DNA of 64,000 nucleotides from positions 47,908 through 111,907 of the forward strand of contig JAAFIG010000014.1 of NCBI GenBank assembly GCA_013298595.1. Direction: 5' to 3'. The notes under the pieces were generated by a model. The model saw only the letters and a list, made by a program, of their open reading frames with translations, was not told the origin of the DNA and searched no databases. Position 1 is the first letter of the stretch; the number at the start of each line of letters is the position of its first letter. The stretch is from Deinococcales bacterium. Lineage in GTDB: Bacteria > Deinococcota > Deinococci > Deinococcales > JAAFIG01. The translations under genes and the position numbers were made by a program. Below are positions 8,356-16,219 of this stretch, one piece after another.

Positions 8356-9702
8356 ATGGACGAACTTCACGGACGCATCCCACCTCATAACCTCGACGCT
8401 GAAGCCAGCGTGCTGGGCAGCATTCTCTTAGATAACGAGGCATACCATAGTCTCGAGGGGCAATTGCGCCCCGATCAATTTTACAAAGAAGCCAATCGTA
8501 AAATCTTTGCAGCCATCGAAAACTTGGTATCCCGAGGCAATCCAGCTGATGCCGTTACATTGATCGAAGAACTTCGCACCAAAGATCAACTCGAGGAAGT
8601 TGGTGGCGTAGCCTACTTAGTAGGTTTATCTGACGGCGTACCAACCAGTGTATACGCTAAATTCTATGCCGATATTGTCGTTGAAAAAGCCAATTTGCGT
8701 GGCTTAATTCAAGCCTCGAGCAAAATCATGCAAATGGCATACGATGAAGCAGCCCCTGCCGAAGAACTGATGGATCGGGCAGAGAAACTTGTTTTTGAAG
8801 TTGCTCAACAAAAAAGCCAACAAGTCTTCCAAGAGATGAATACGCTGGTCAATGAAACTTTCGAGTACATCTCGAAAATCACCAGCAACCCAGGATTTAC
8901 CACAGGTGTACCAACAGGGTTTCGTGACTTAGACGAAATGACCACAGGTTTACAACCAGGCTCGTTAAACGTAATTGCAGCCCGTCCGAGTATGGGAAAA
9001 ACTGCTTTTGCACTGTCTATCGCGCAAAATATCGCTGTACGCCAAAACAAAGCAGTTGCTGTTTTTAGTCTCGAGATGCCGGCTTCGCAATTGGTCTTAC
9101 GTATGATGTGTGCCGAAGCTCGAGTGGACATGAACCGTGTACGTCAAGGTGCACTTAATGAAAAAGATTTCGAGCGTTTAGTTAATGCTGCTGGTAAGTT
9201 ATCCGAAGCACCCATGTTTATTGACGATGGCTCGGATTTAACTGTTACCGAACTTCGCAGTAAATCCAGGCGTTTAATGGCAGAAAAGGATTTGCATTTA
9301 ATTGTCATAGATTACATGCAATTAATGTCTGGCAGTGGAACAAGCAAAGGTGGTGGCGAGAATCGTCAACAAGAAATTTCAACCATCTCGAGGGGATTAA
9401 AATCCTTAGCTCGAGAATTAAATATTCCTGTGGTGGTGTTATCACAGCTTTCGCGGCAAGTTGAGCAGCGCCCTAATCATCGTCCGATGTTGTCAGATTT
9501 ACGTGAATCAGGTGCTATAGAACAGGATGCAGACCTTGTTTCGTTTATTTACCGCGATGAGTATTACCATAAAGATTCCGAGAAACAAGGTATTGCCGAA
9601 ATTATCATTGGTAAGCAACGTAATGGTCCTGTTGGCACAGTAGAGTTGCAGTTCCACTCACAGCATGTTAGGTTCAACGACCTAGCTAAAGAAGGCGTTT
9701 AA
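8356..9702 (+). CDS. dnaB: Replicative DNA helicase DnaB
   Basis: The 448-aa hexameric 5'-3' helicase has the normal family length. The N-terminal primase-interaction domain (HNLDAEASVLGSILLD) is followed by the RecA-like motor: Walker A ARPSMGKTAFAL at about 212-223, Walker B LIVIDYMQLM, H3 VVLSQLSRQVEQR and Arg-finger region SDLRESGAIEQDADLV. It loads at the origin and unwinds the fork with DnaG. No intein is present. It follows the CAP gene by 18 bp; no convincing separate promoter or SD is visible in that gap. Seven CTCGAG sites fall inside it. Confidence 0.98.
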   Translation: MDELHGRIPPHNLDAEASVLGSILLDNEAYHSLEGQLRPDQFYKEANRKIFAAIENLVSRGNPADAVTLIEELRTKDQLEEVGGVAYLVGLSDGVPTSVYAKFYADIVVEKANLRGLIQASSKIMQMAYDEAAPAEELMDRAEKLVFEVAQQKSQQVFQEMNTLVNETFEYISKITSNPGFTTGVPTGFRDLDEMTTGLQPGSLNVIAARPSMGKTAFALSIAQNIAVRQNKAVAVFSLEMPASQLVLRMMCAEARVDMNRVRQGALNEKDFERLVNAAGKLSEAPMFIDDGSDLTVTELRSKSRRLMAEKDLHLIVIDYMQLMSGSGTSKGGGENRQQEISTISRGLKSLARELNIPVVVLSQLSRQVEQRPNHRPMLSDLRESGAIEQDADLVSFIYRDEYYHKDSEKQGIAEIIIGKQRNGPVGTVELQFHSQHVRFNDLAKEGV

Positions 9703-9731
9703 TTGCTGGGCAACAATACTTTATGTCCCCC

Positions 9732-9762
9732 TTGAAATTATACCCTACTTATACGCTATAAT
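9732..9762 (+). promoter_or_regulatory. Promoter of the zinc-ribbon gene
   Basis: TTGAAA (9732-9737) and a perfect TATAAT (9757-9762) are 19 bp apart. The start codon is 9 nt after the -10 box, leaving a leader of at most about 2-3 nt. Confidence 0.7.
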
Positions 9763-9771
9763 CATATCACT

Positions 9772-10272
9772 ATGGGTCGTATCACTTTTAAAACAAACAC
9801 ACTCGAGCGAATCTCGAGTCATGGCTTGCATTTAGGTTGTCCAGTATGTGCTGGTAAACTGATGCTTAAAGATACTCGAGATGGCGACCAAGCCTATTGG
9901 TGTCATACTTGCAATCGTGGTTGGCGAGCAGGGCATTTACCACCAGAAGCGCGTCAAGTCAAAGCTAAAGTACTCGAGTCAACTGAAACACCAGTCGAAC
10001 CTATTACACTCGAGCCTGAACCGATTACTATTGTTTCACAACGCGTACCAAAAGCAAAATTAACACCAGCACCTATTACCATCGCGCCTGAGCAAACAGC
10101 GCCTGTTTTACCTCGAGTCAAAACACCTCGCAGCCCTAAAACAAAATTAGTACAAGCAGTCCCCCAAACAGTACAACCCAAAGTTGTTACACCTACTCGC
10201 AGAAAATCAAAACCACAAAACCCTGCGAATACAATCTCGCAAAACACTGTTCAACACGATTTATTTGCTTAA
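9772..10272 (+). CDS. Zinc-ribbon protein with disordered tail
   Basis: The 166-aa protein has an N-terminal zinc ribbon made of CPVC (about residues 24-27) and CHTC (about 45-48). This is followed by about 110 residues of low-complexity Pro/Lys/Thr/Val-rich sequence that should be disordered and basic. No known family is recognised. A nucleic-acid or protein tether is a reasonable guess from the composition, not from homology. It has its own promoter with TATAAT nearly abutting the start. It ends 28 bp before the convergent DUF3293 gene. Confidence 0.62.
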   Translation: MGRITFKTNTLERISSHGLHLGCPVCAGKLMLKDTRDGDQAYWCHTCNRGWRAGHLPPEARQVKAKVLESTETPVEPITLEPEPITIVSQRVPKAKLTPAPITIAPEQTAPVLPRVKTPRSPKTKLVQAVPQTVQPKVVTPTRRKSKPQNPANTISQNTVQHDLFA

Positions 10273-10300
10273 CAGTGGAACCCGTGCTGTGTCCACAATG

Positions 10301-10723
10301 TCAAACCAATTTCGCCCAGCACCACTCGAGTTCAGCTGTTTCACTCCAAGCCAAAGCAACTTTGCCAGCTTCGCCATATAAAATTGCATGCTGACCATAT
10401 GTTTTAGCTAATGCAATCATCTCCTCGAGTGGTTGATCAAAAATCACAAAACCAACTTCTTGCCATTCACCATCAGGGCTAACACCCAAACTTGGGGCAA
10501 ACTGCCAATCATTTTTCGCCACATCAGCCTCGAGTACTTCATGCCTGACATTATTGACCAATTCTGGAAGCTGTTGGCTGCGTGGGTTATAAGCAGTAAT
10601 GATAATAAATTTTCTACCTGCGAATAAAACATCTGTGGTTGCTTCACTCGAGAGCGTAAATTGGATGTCATCAGCAGTATAGATTGTCTTGAGGTATGCC
10701 GTTCGGAAATCCTTAGCATTCAT
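10301..10723 (-). CDS. DUF3293 domain protein
   Basis: The 140-aa protein contains FIIITAYNPRSQ, then a C-terminal GFVIFDQPLEEMIALAKTYGQHAILYG segment. This arrangement matches DUF3293 (Pfam), a small family without assigned function. No signal peptide or membrane segment is present. The start at 10723 has TACACT at 10730-10735, 6 nt upstream, and no SD, so it is probably leaderless. Confidence 0.75.
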   Translation of the reverse strand: MNAKDFRTAYLKTIYTADDIQFTLSSEATTDVLFAGRKFIIITAYNPRSQQLPELVNNVRHEVLEADVAKNDWQFAPSLGVSPDGEWQEVGFVIFDQPLEEMIALAKTYGQHAILYGEAGKVALAWSETAELEWCWAKLV

Positions 10724-10768
10724 AGCTTAAGTGTAACATTGAATCTCGAGCGGTGAATTCTGGGCTGG

Positions 10769-11074
10769 TCATCCATCTTTCCAATATGGTGGTTTTTGGG
10801 TAGTTCGTCCCACTGCCAAAACAAGTAATAAATCATCCGTTAATTGATAAAAAATACTGTACGGAAAACGAGTTAAAGGCATTTGCCGAATATTTCTTGA
10901 GCCTGCAATTACAGGCATAACATCGTATTTGGTTAATAATGCCAACCGATCCTTTAGTTCGGCACGAAAAACCACTCCAAAACCAGCGCGTTGCAACTCG
11001 AGATATTGTTCGATGACCAGCACTTCATCAAGTGCCAACTGAAGATATGCTGCACGGTATGGTTTCACAAACAT
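10769..11074 (-). CDS. ParE/RelE-family toxin
   Basis: The 101-aa protein has the RelE/ParE fold pattern: an N-terminal helical segment with many Leu, then GSRNIRQMPLTRFPYSIFYQLTDDLLLVLAVGRTTQKPPYW. The RxxPLTRFPYSIFY and late HxRxP-like ends are typical ParE features. ParE toxins act on DNA gyrase and RelE toxins cut mRNA on the ribosome; the sequence alone does not choose between them. The antitoxin gene ends 1 bp upstream, so they form one operon. The canonical terminal His of many ParE proteins appears replaced by Thr in VGRTTQKP. Confidence 0.78.
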   Translation of the reverse strand: MFVKPYRAAYLQLALDEVLVIEQYLELQRAGFGVVFRAELKDRLALLTKYDVMPVIAGSRNIRQMPLTRFPYSIFYQLTDDLLLVLAVGRTTQKPPYWKDG

Positions 11075-11075
11075 T

Positions 11076-11276
11076 TTAGTGTATTTCCTCTGCTAGAATC
11101 ACTGGAATCTTGTCTTGTAAGTGCAGATCATAACGTCGTTCGGCTTCTTCAACCCAAAGCTTGATGATTTCTTTTTTAGCGGGCACATCCAAAGTACCTA
11201 AGAGTTCTTGCACCAAAGCAATTCTTTGTCGTATGTCTAAACCCAACGCTTGATCTTTAATCTCTTGAAAACGCAT
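11076..11276 (-). CDS. Addiction-module antitoxin (PF09720-like)
   Basis: The 66-aa protein MRFQEIKDQALGLDIRQR... contains IALVQELLGTLD and WVEEAERRYD, the pattern of the short 'putative addiction module component' family that pairs with ParE-like toxins. It binds and neutralises the toxin and usually represses the operon. The start is placed at 11276, not the upstream in-frame codon at 11315, because TATTAT (11283-11288) lies exactly 6 nt before this ATG. Here the antitoxin precedes the toxin, the usual order. Confidence 0.78.
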   Translation of the reverse strand: MRFQEIKDQALGLDIRQRIALVQELLGTLDVPAKKEIIKLWVEEAERRYDLHLQDKIPVILAEEIH

Positions 11277-11404
11277 AGCATCATAATACAGGACTGGTAA
11301 AACCCACCAAATCACGAAGATAAAAACTTTTTGAAGCTCGTTGTTGGTGTCGCGTCCCCCATTTTGTAACGCATTATTCCTTCAAGAAGGTGCTACCGTA
11401 AGAC

Positions 11405-12448
11405 ATGGCTAAGACTGATGTTCTGATTATTGGCGCTGGACCTGTTGGCTTATTCGCTGCCTTTTACACTGGAATGCGTGATCTTTCGATGCGAATTGTG
11501 GATCCGCTGCCTGAACCAGGTGGGCAATTAACAGCTCTGTACCCAGAAAAATACATTTACGATGTGGCAGGCTTCCCAAAAATTCGCGCCAAAGAATTGG
11601 TCAAAAACCAAGTAGATCAACTTGCACCATTTCACCCGATTTACAACCTCAACGAACGCGCCGAGAAACTCGAGAAACTTGCCGATGGTAGTTTTTCCTT
11701 AATAACTGACAAAGGCAACAAGTACGAAGCCGCCGCTGTAATCATTGCTGGTGGCGTTGGCGCGTTTGAACCACGCAAAGTGGTTGCACCGGGTATCGCC
11801 GAATTTGAAGGTAAAGGTGTGCAATACGCGGTCAAGAACCTCGAGATGTACCGAGGCAAACGCGTCTTAGTCATGGGTGGAGGCGACAGCGCCGTAGATT
11901 GGGTATTGATGCTCAAAGACGTTGGTGCAAAAGTCACCCTGATTCACCGCCGCGATTCCTTCCGTGCTCACGCTGCCACCACCAACCAAATGATTGCCGC
12001 TCATGATGCAGGTGAAATCGAAATCCTTACACCCTACGAATTACGTCGCCTCGAAGGAGACAGCAAGCTCGAGCGAGCTGTGGTTTTTAACAACGCCACC
12101 CAAGAAGACAAAATTCTCGAAATAGACGAAGTGCTCAGCATGGTTGGGTACTTATCCAAACTCGGACCGATTGCTGAATGGGGTTTAGAACTCGAGGGCA
12201 GCCGTATCAAGGTTTCGCCTGTCATGGAAACCAATATCTCAGGAATTTATTCGTGTGGCGATATTTGCGCTTATCATGGCAAATTAAAACTGATTGCCAC
12301 GGGGTACGGCGAAGCTGCCATCGCTGCTAATCATGCGGCTGTGATAGCCAACCCAAGCCTCAAATTTGAACCAGGACACTCGAGCGAAGCTAAAGATGCT
12401 CCAGGCACAAAACCCGCTGTTGCCCCAGTGGTTGGCGCGGATGATTAA
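11405..12448 (+). CDS. Ferredoxin/flavodoxin-NADP reductase, thioredoxin-reductase-like
   Basis: The 347-aa FAD protein begins with the Rossmann motif [16 protein letters not shown] (residues 5-20). A second nucleotide-binding motif, [17 protein letters not shown], binds NADPH, followed by the HRRDSFRAH contact. The CxxC pair that thioredoxin reductases carry just before GGGDSA is absent, so this is a YumC-type ferredoxin-NADP(+) reductase, moving electrons between NADPH and ferredoxin. The C-terminal [23 protein letters not shown] closes the FAD site. The upstream AAGAAGGTG is a possible, rather distant SD. Confidence 0.92.
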   Translation: MAKTDVLIIGAGPVGLFAAFYTGMRDLSMRIVDPLPEPGGQLTALYPEKYIYDVAGFPKIRAKELVKNQVDQLAPFHPIYNLNERAEKLEKLADGSFSLITDKGNKYEAAAVIIAGGVGAFEPRKVVAPGIAEFEGKGVQYAVKNLEMYRGKRVLVMGGGDSAVDWVLMLKDVGAKVTLIHRRDSFRAHAATTNQMIAAHDAGEIEILTPYELRRLEGDSKLERAVVFNNATQEDKILEIDEVLSMVGYLSKLGPIAEWGLELEGSRIKVSPVMETNISGIYSCGDICAYHGKLKLIATGYGEAAIAANHAAVIANPSLKFEPGHSSEAKDAPGTKPAVAPVVGADD

Positions 12449-12453
12449 GTCTT

Positions 12454-12846
12454 TTAACCCCACAATATTGTTAAACCCGCTAAACTTGTTAATTTTGCAT
12501 CATTGGTGACAAAAACCAAGTCTTCAAGCATTGCTTGTGCTACCAATGCCCTGTCAAATGGGTCTTGGTGAGGCGTTATTGCTTGTCCTGCCAACAAAGC
12601 ATGTTCTGTTGTAAACGCCAACGATTCAAAACTATAGATTTGTAAACTCGCTTGGAACGACTTGTACAAGGGCGCAACCTGAGGCAATTTACCAATGTTG
12701 AATTTAATACTGATTTCCCAAGCACTCACATCTGAAACAAAAACTCGATTCTTTTTATCTCGAATGACTTTTTTAACTCGAGTTGGCAGTAATTTAGGTG
12801 CTGTATCAAACACAATGAGCGTATGAGTATCAAGCAGTAAATTCAC
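12454..12846 (-). CDS. vapC: PIN-domain toxin VapC
   Basis: The 130-aa PIN-domain RNase has the acidic residues of the active site: LLLDTHTLI (first Asp), SAWEISIK (Glu), DPFDRALVAQA (Asp pair) and VTNDAKL. The DTHTLIW-like start and QDPFDR motif place it in the PIN subgroup that pairs with Phd/YefM antitoxins. VapC toxins cut tRNA or rRNA. It overlaps the antitoxin gene by 4 bp (ATGA), so the pair is translationally coupled. The toxin appears intact, unlike the PIN gene at 34773-35144. Confidence 0.88.
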   Translation of the reverse strand: MNLLLDTHTLIVFDTAPKLLPTRVKKVIRDKKNRVFVSDVSAWEISIKFNIGKLPQVAPLYKSFQASLQIYSFESLAFTTEHALLAGQAITPHQDPFDRALVAQAMLEDLVFVTNDAKLTSLAGLTILWG

Positions 12847-13127
12847 TTTTTAGCCTTCTTGGGTATGGCAATATCATCAAACTTTGTGGTTTCAAAAAAC
12901 GACCCTAACAAATCTTGTGGCAACGGTTCTAACAATTGCTCGAGAAAATCCTCTGGGATGACTTGTTCGTGTAAACCAACTGGACGTAAACTTTGGTTAG
13001 ACTCAAGTGGTACAAGCCGAACTAAGCCTTTTCCATGACGAGCAACAACTATCTCTTCACCATTTAAAGCTCGGTCAATCAGTTGCGAAAAATGAGTTTT
13101 GGCTTCTTGCACTCCAACTTTAACCAT
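12843..13127 (-). CDS. Phd/YefM-type antitoxin
   Basis: The 94-aa protein starts MVKVGVQEAKTHFSQLIDRALNGEEIVVARHGKGLVRLVP, the Phd/YefM DNA-binding fold, followed by a toxin-binding C-terminal tail. It neutralises the VapC immediately downstream. The start at 13127 is chosen over the in-frame codon at 13142 because TACACT (13134-13139) lies 6 nt upstream. The box is fused to a CTCGAG (TACA-CTCGAG-CT-ATG). This fits autorepression at a leaderless promoter. Confidence 0.85.
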   Translation of the reverse strand: MVKVGVQEAKTHFSQLIDRALNGEEIVVARHGKGLVRLVPLESNQSLRPVGLHEQVIPEDFLEQLLEPLPQDLLGSFFETTKFDDIAIPKKAKK

Positions 13128-13139
13128 AGCTCGAGTGTA
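13128..13139 (-). promoter_or_regulatory. Leaderless -10 box fused to CTCGAG
   Basis: The minus strand reads TACA-CTCGAG-CT-ATG in front of the antitoxin gene. It is the same design as at 2176-2187. Confidence 0.58.
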
Positions 13140-13191
13140 CAAAAAAAGACTTTATTAGTCAAAACAAGTCGGAATTATCAAAACTCACGTC

Positions 13192-13220
13192 TTGACCGAA
13201 TGCCTTTGCACTGGTACACT
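13192..13220 (+). promoter_or_regulatory. tRNA-Ser promoter
   Basis: TTGACC (13192-13197), a 17-bp spacer and TACACT (13215-13220). Transcription would begin about 9 nt before the tRNA. Confidence 0.8.
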
Positions 13221-13235
13221 TTTCGAGCTTTGCAC

Positions 13236-13325
13236 GGAGAGGTGTCCGAGTGGTTTAAGGAGCACGCCTGGAAAGTGTGTGTACTGTCAAAGGTACCGAG
13301 AGTTCGAATCTCTCTCTCTCCGCCA
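13236..13325 (+). tRNA. tRNA-Ser(GGA), CCA encoded
   Basis: A complete class II tRNA. The acceptor stem GGAGAGG (13236-13242) pairs with TCTCTCC (13315-13321), with one G-U pair. The anticodon stem CACGC/GTGTG encloses CTGGAAA, giving anticodon GGA for UCC and UCU codons. There is a long variable arm, as expected for serine, and the T arm is GAGAG-TTCGAAT-CTCTC. The discriminator is G (13322), and CCA is encoded at 13323-13325. Confidence 0.97.
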
Positions 13326-13334
13326 AAAAGAAGC

Positions 13335-13354
13335 CCCTCGAGAAAACTCGAGGG
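13335..13354 (+). terminator. tRNA terminator built from two CTCGAG copies
   Basis: CCCTCGAG-AAAA-CTCGAGGG forms an 8-bp hairpin with a 4-nt loop, followed by TCATTTTGT. Both arms are the overrepresented palindrome extended by CC/GG. Confidence 0.75.
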
Positions 13355-13375
13355 TCATTTTGTAACACAGAAACT

Positions 13376-13831
13376 TTAAGCAGCAGTAACGTTTAACTTC
13401 AAAGGAATTGGCACTTCTGGGTGTGGTTTGTAAACCACGCCGTACTCACCAAGGTCTTTGATGGCTTTGCCCATTTCAATCTTACGACGATCAATGGCAA
13501 GACCTGTTTGTTGTTCAACAGCATCTGCCACCATTTGACTGGTAATAGCGCCGTAAATTTTACCTTCGCCTGCTTTGGCTTTAAGTTCCACAACAAGCTC
13601 GGCAAATTGACCAGCCAATTTCTCGGCATCGGACTTAATTGCCTCGAGACGTTTGACTTTGGCTCGGAGTTGGGCTTCGAGGTTTTTCAAGCTGGCAGGT
13701 GTAGCATACGCAGCCAATCCACGTGGTACGAGGAAGTTACGTGCATAACCTGGACGAACTTCGACAATGTTACCTGTGGTGCCAAGTTTTGAAACTGGCT
13801 CGAGAAGAATCACTTTTGAGTTCTTAGACAT
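13376..13831 (-). CDS. rplI: 50S ribosomal protein L9
   Basis: The 151-aa protein has the standard L9 length and the signature ILLEPVSKLGTTGNIVEVRPGYARNFLVPRGLA in the N-terminal rRNA-binding domain. This is followed by the long connecting helix and a C-terminal domain. L9 binds domain V of 23S rRNA and influences reading-frame fidelity. It is the last gene of the rpsF-ssb-rpsR-rplI operon. The start at 13831 has a strong SD (AAGGAGG) 7 nt upstream, and the gene lies 12 bp after rpsR. Confidence 0.97.
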   Translation of the reverse strand: MSKNSKVILLEPVSKLGTTGNIVEVRPGYARNFLVPRGLAAYATPASLKNLEAQLRAKVKRLEAIKSDAEKLAGQFAELVVELKAKAGEGKIYGAITSQMVADAVEQQTGLAIDRRKIEMGKAIKDLGEYGVVYKPHPEVPIPLKLNVTAA

Positions 13832-13843
13832 GATTGCTCCTCC

Positions 13844-14197
13844 TTATTTCCGCACGAGCTTATCGGTGAATGGCAACAATGCAATCATCCGAGCGCGCTT
13901 AATGGTGAGCGCCAAACGACGCTGATTTTTTGCATTCACACCTGTGCGTTTACGTGGCAAGATTTTGCCTGTATCGGACACAAAGCGACGCAGCATTTTG
14001 GCATCGTGGTAATCGGTGACTTCGAGTTCACCTGTTTTGAAAGGGTCTACGCGTGGCTTACGCGGACGCTTTGCGCCCTTGCCGCCGCGTTTATCGCCGC
14101 GTTCGCCGCCGCTATCGCGGTCGGAGCTGTTGCGGTCGTTACGGTCGTTGCGGTCGCGTGAACCGCTATTACGATTGTTTGGTTTACCAGCGGGCAT
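13844..14197 (-). CDS. rpsR: 30S ribosomal protein S18 with charged N-terminal extension
   Basis: The C-terminal 75 or so residues are S18 ([37 protein letters not shown]). The start is placed at 14197 (MPAGKPNNR), not at the longer 14236 codon, because AAGGAG sits 6 nt before 14197 and nothing resembling an SD precedes 14236. The 117-aa product still carries about 45 extra residues of repetitive Arg/Asp/Asn/Ser/Gly ([10 protein letters not shown]...) ahead of the S18 core, about half as long again as typical S18. This tail is likely disordered. It lies 12 bp upstream of rplI. Confidence 0.93.
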   Translation of the reverse strand: MPAGKPNNRNSGSRDRNDRNDRNSSDRDSGGERGDKRGGKGAKRPRKPRVDPFKTGELEVTDYHDAKMLRRFVSDTGKILPRKRTGVNAKNQRRLALTIKRARMIALLPFTDKLVRK

Positions 14198-14325
14198 AAA
14201 AAACTCCTTGGGAGTTGAGCTTTTGGCATTTGCCATTGGCTCGAGCGCCTGAGGCGCAAAAAATTTAATGAATTACGAAAAATAAAAACCATTTTGCTTT
14301 TCTCTAGCAATCGCTAGAAAGCTGC

Positions 14326-15192
14326 TTAAAACGGTAAATCTTCTTCTGGCGGGAAATCTTGCAAGCCGTTATCAATGTCTGGTTTCGCATGGGACCCTGC
14401 GGCAGGTTGCCGCGTCGGTGCGTAACCGCCGGCTTGGCGATTCGCACTCGGGGTGGTTCCAGTACTGCCAGCAGTACCAGGACCGCGAGCCAGTATTTCA
14501 ATACGTCTTCCTTCAACTCGGGTGGTTGAACGTTTATTTCCTTCACGATCTGTCCAAGACTCGTTGACTAAGCGCCCTAAAACCATGACAGGATCGCCTT
14601 TTTTCAGTTCACCTGCTGCTTCTGCTAAGTCGCGCCAAAGGTTAACTTCGACGTAATGGGTTTTTTCTTGCCAGTTTCCGGTCTTGTCTTTCCAAGATTC
14701 ATTGACAGCAATTGAAATTGTTGTTACCGCATCACCTGCGGGCGTGTAACGAAGCTCGGAATCTCTGGTTAAATTCCCGATCATCACCACTTCGTTCAAG
14801 GCATTGGTCAAGCGCTTACCGCCAACACTATCGGTGACAAGTGGTTCGGCTCGAGTGCCGTATTGTGCCACTTCGACACGAATCGCTTTGACATTAACTG
14901 CGCTGCGTTTTTGCCCTTCTGGGGTTTCCCAAGTTCTGAACTCGAGTGAACCTTCGACCAGCACTGGATCGCCAGACTTTAAGTTACCATCGGTGAAACG
15001 TTCGGCTTGTTGTCCAAGAATGCTAACGCGGTGATACCACGGCAAAACCCTTGCACGACCATCGTTTCCCATGACGTTATCTTCGCCAGCCACTGTTAAA
15101 TCCGCTACTGCAATACCACTAGGGGTATAACGCAATTCAGGATCTCGTGCCAATGCACCCATCAAATAAACGTGATTCAACCCTCTTGCCAT
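14326..15192 (-). CDS. ssb: Single-stranded DNA-binding protein with two OB folds
   Basis: The 288-aa SSB contains two OB domains in one chain: residues about 1-120 (GLNHVYLMGALARDPELRYT) and about 128-240 (LNEVVMIGNLTRDSELRYT). Most bacterial SSBs have one OB fold and work as tetramers. The duplicated form working as a dimer is characteristic of Deinococcus and Thermus, which is strong lineage evidence. A Gly/Pro/Ala linker leads to the acidic tip DFPPEEDLPF that recruits repair and replication proteins. It sits between rpsF and rpsR, as in most bacteria; AGAGGAA near the start is the SD. Confidence 0.97.
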   Translation of the reverse strand: MARGLNHVYLMGALARDPELRYTPSGIAVADLTVAGEDNVMGNDGRARVLPWYHRVSILGQQAERFTDGNLKSGDPVLVEGSLEFRTWETPEGQKRSAVNVKAIRVEVAQYGTRAEPLVTDSVGGKRLTNALNEVVMIGNLTRDSELRYTPAGDAVTTISIAVNESWKDKTGNWQEKTHYVEVNLWRDLAEAAGELKKGDPVMVLGRLVNESWTDREGNKRSTTRVEGRRIEILARGPGTAGSTGTTPSANRQAGGYAPTRQPAAGSHAKPDIDNGLQDFPPEEDLPF

Positions 15193-15282
15193 GCTAATTC
15201 CTCTTCTCGAGCAGATTGCTCTTTAACTGGTTTTCGGCGGTATCTCGGTAAGCGGGTCTAATGCTTGCTCGAGGCGAAAAGT

Positions 15283-15594
15283 TTACGCCGATTTCTTGGT
15301 ACGCCATTCTGGGCGTTGCTTAACCACCATTACACGGCGCACATGGTCGCGTAAACGCAACGATGTTTGCAACGTATTGGTAGCGGCTTCTGGAAGGTCT
15401 AAGCGATACACCAAGTAATACGCTTGCGAGTCTTTCTTGATGGTATACGCCAATTTGCGATTACCCCATTCCTCGAGCGCGGAGACATTACCACCACCGA
15501 TTTTGACTGCATTTTCGATGTATTCTTTTTCTACAGCGATTTGCGTTTGGTCAAGATTAGGGTTGAGTAACACATTTAAGTCGTAATTAGCCAT
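15283..15594 (-). CDS. rpsF: 30S ribosomal protein S6
   Basis: The 103-aa protein MANYDLNVLLNPNLDQ... carries S6 features: EEWGNRKLAYTIKKDSQAYYLVYRLDLPEA and a C-terminal RDHVRRVMVVK. It binds S18 in the 30S platform. The ATG at 15594 is preferred to one 24 nt upstream because AAGGAGGTGA precedes it at normal spacing. It is the first gene of the operon, behind a good promoter and a hairpin leader. Confidence 0.96.
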   Translation of the reverse strand: MANYDLNVLLNPNLDQTQIAVEKEYIENAVKIGGGNVSALEEWGNRKLAYTIKKDSQAYYLVYRLDLPEAATNTLQTSLRLRDHVRRVMVVKQRPEWRTKKSA

Positions 15595-15607
15595 TAAAAT
15601 TTCACCT

Positions 15608-15648
15608 CCTTCGTACATGAAATCACACCGCTAAACGCGGCGCGAAGG
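15608..15648 (-). promoter_or_regulatory. rpsF leader hairpin, candidate S6:S18 autoregulatory element
   Basis: In the transcript CCTTCG (complement of 15643-15648) can pair with CGAAGG (complement of 15608-15613), which runs into the rpsF SD. Inside it, GCCGC can pair with GCGGU around a 5-nt loop. An outer stem that hides the SD, with an inner CCG-containing hairpin, resembles the known S6:S18 leader. The match has not been tested against a covariance model. Confidence 0.5.
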
Positions 15649-15651
15649 CAA

Positions 15652-15680
15652 ACTATATCAGGCTTAGGCGTTTCGGACAA
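15652..15680 (-). promoter_or_regulatory. rpsFp: rpsF operon promoter
   Basis: On the minus strand: TTGTCC (complement of 15675-15680), 17-bp spacer, TATAGT (complement of 15652-15657). The start site lies near 15645, giving a leader of about 50 nt. Confidence 0.78.
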
Positions 15681-15788
15681 GTGATAAACCTTGCAACGAA
15701 GTTCTCAACTTGTGTTACACTAGCGCTGCATGAAAAAAGCATGGGCTTACTATGTCTGATGAAATGCAATTAAAGGAGGCTACACCGA

Positions 15789-16166
15789 GTGTCAATTGAG
15801 TCTGGGGCAGTAGTAGAAGGTAAAGTTACACGAGTCACCGATTTTGGTGCGTTCGTAGAAATCAAAGATACAGGCGAGACAGGCTTAGTGCACATCTCGC
15901 AAATAGCACATGAATTTGTGCGAAGCGTATCCGAACACCTGCGCGACGGACAGGAAATCACTGTCAAAGTCCTCGGCAGGGACGACAAAGGTCGCTTGGA
16001 TTTAAGTATCAAAGAACTCCAAGAAGAACCCGAAGAAATCCCCAAACCCAAGCGAATCGGTAAGCAAGCACCTGCTTTCGAGGCTAAACTCCGCGCTTTT
16101 ATGCGCGATGCTAAAGACCGCACCACCAGCGGCGCTGGCTTCGATAAGAAAAAGAAAAAGAAATAA
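15789..16166 (+). CDS. Single S1-domain RNA-binding protein (YugI/CvfD-like)
   Basis: The 125-aa protein holds one S1 domain (GAVVEGKVTRVTDFGAFVEI...GLVHISQIAHEFV...VKVLGRDD) and a basic tail ending in KKKKKK. Length and layout match the YugI/GSP13 family, ribosome-associated RNA-binding proteins of Gram-positives. It starts at GTG 15789 with a very strong SD (AAAGGAGG, 15772-15779). A 15-codon ORF (15752-15799) overlaps this start; see rejected items. TACACT at 15715-15720 is the likely -10. Confidence 0.86.
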   Translation: MSIESGAVVEGKVTRVTDFGAFVEIKDTGETGLVHISQIAHEFVRSVSEHLRDGQEITVKVLGRDDKGRLDLSIKELQEEPEEIPKPKRIGKQAPAFEAKLRAFMRDAKDRTTSGAGFDKKKKKK

Positions 16167-16175
16167 GTTAATAAA

Positions 16176-16206
16176 AAAATGCTCGAGCCAATGGCTCGAG
16201 CATTTT
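16176..16206. terminator. Bidirectional terminator with CTCGAG arms
   Basis: AAAATGCTCGAGCC (16176-16189) and GGCTCGAGCATTTT (16193-16206) form a 14-bp perfect stem with a 3-nt loop. It lies between the convergent S1 and HAAS genes and has A and T runs on both sides. Each arm contains one CTCGAG. Confidence 0.85.
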
Positions 16207-16219
16207 CTATTCCCCAGAA

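Noticed and set aside
9954..10247. 97-aa ORF antisense to the zinc-ribbon gene
   Set aside because: It is the mirror of the low-complexity tail of the real gene and has no supporting start signal.
14198..14236. 13 extra codons at the S18 start
   Set aside because: No SD precedes 14236, while a strong SD precedes 14197 at the right distance.
15752..15799. 15-codon ORF (MSDEMQLKEATPSVN) overlapping the GTG start of the S1-domain gene
   Set aside because: It has no SD of its own and could be chance; its 3' end uses the SD and start of the real gene. Not strong enough to list as a leader peptide.
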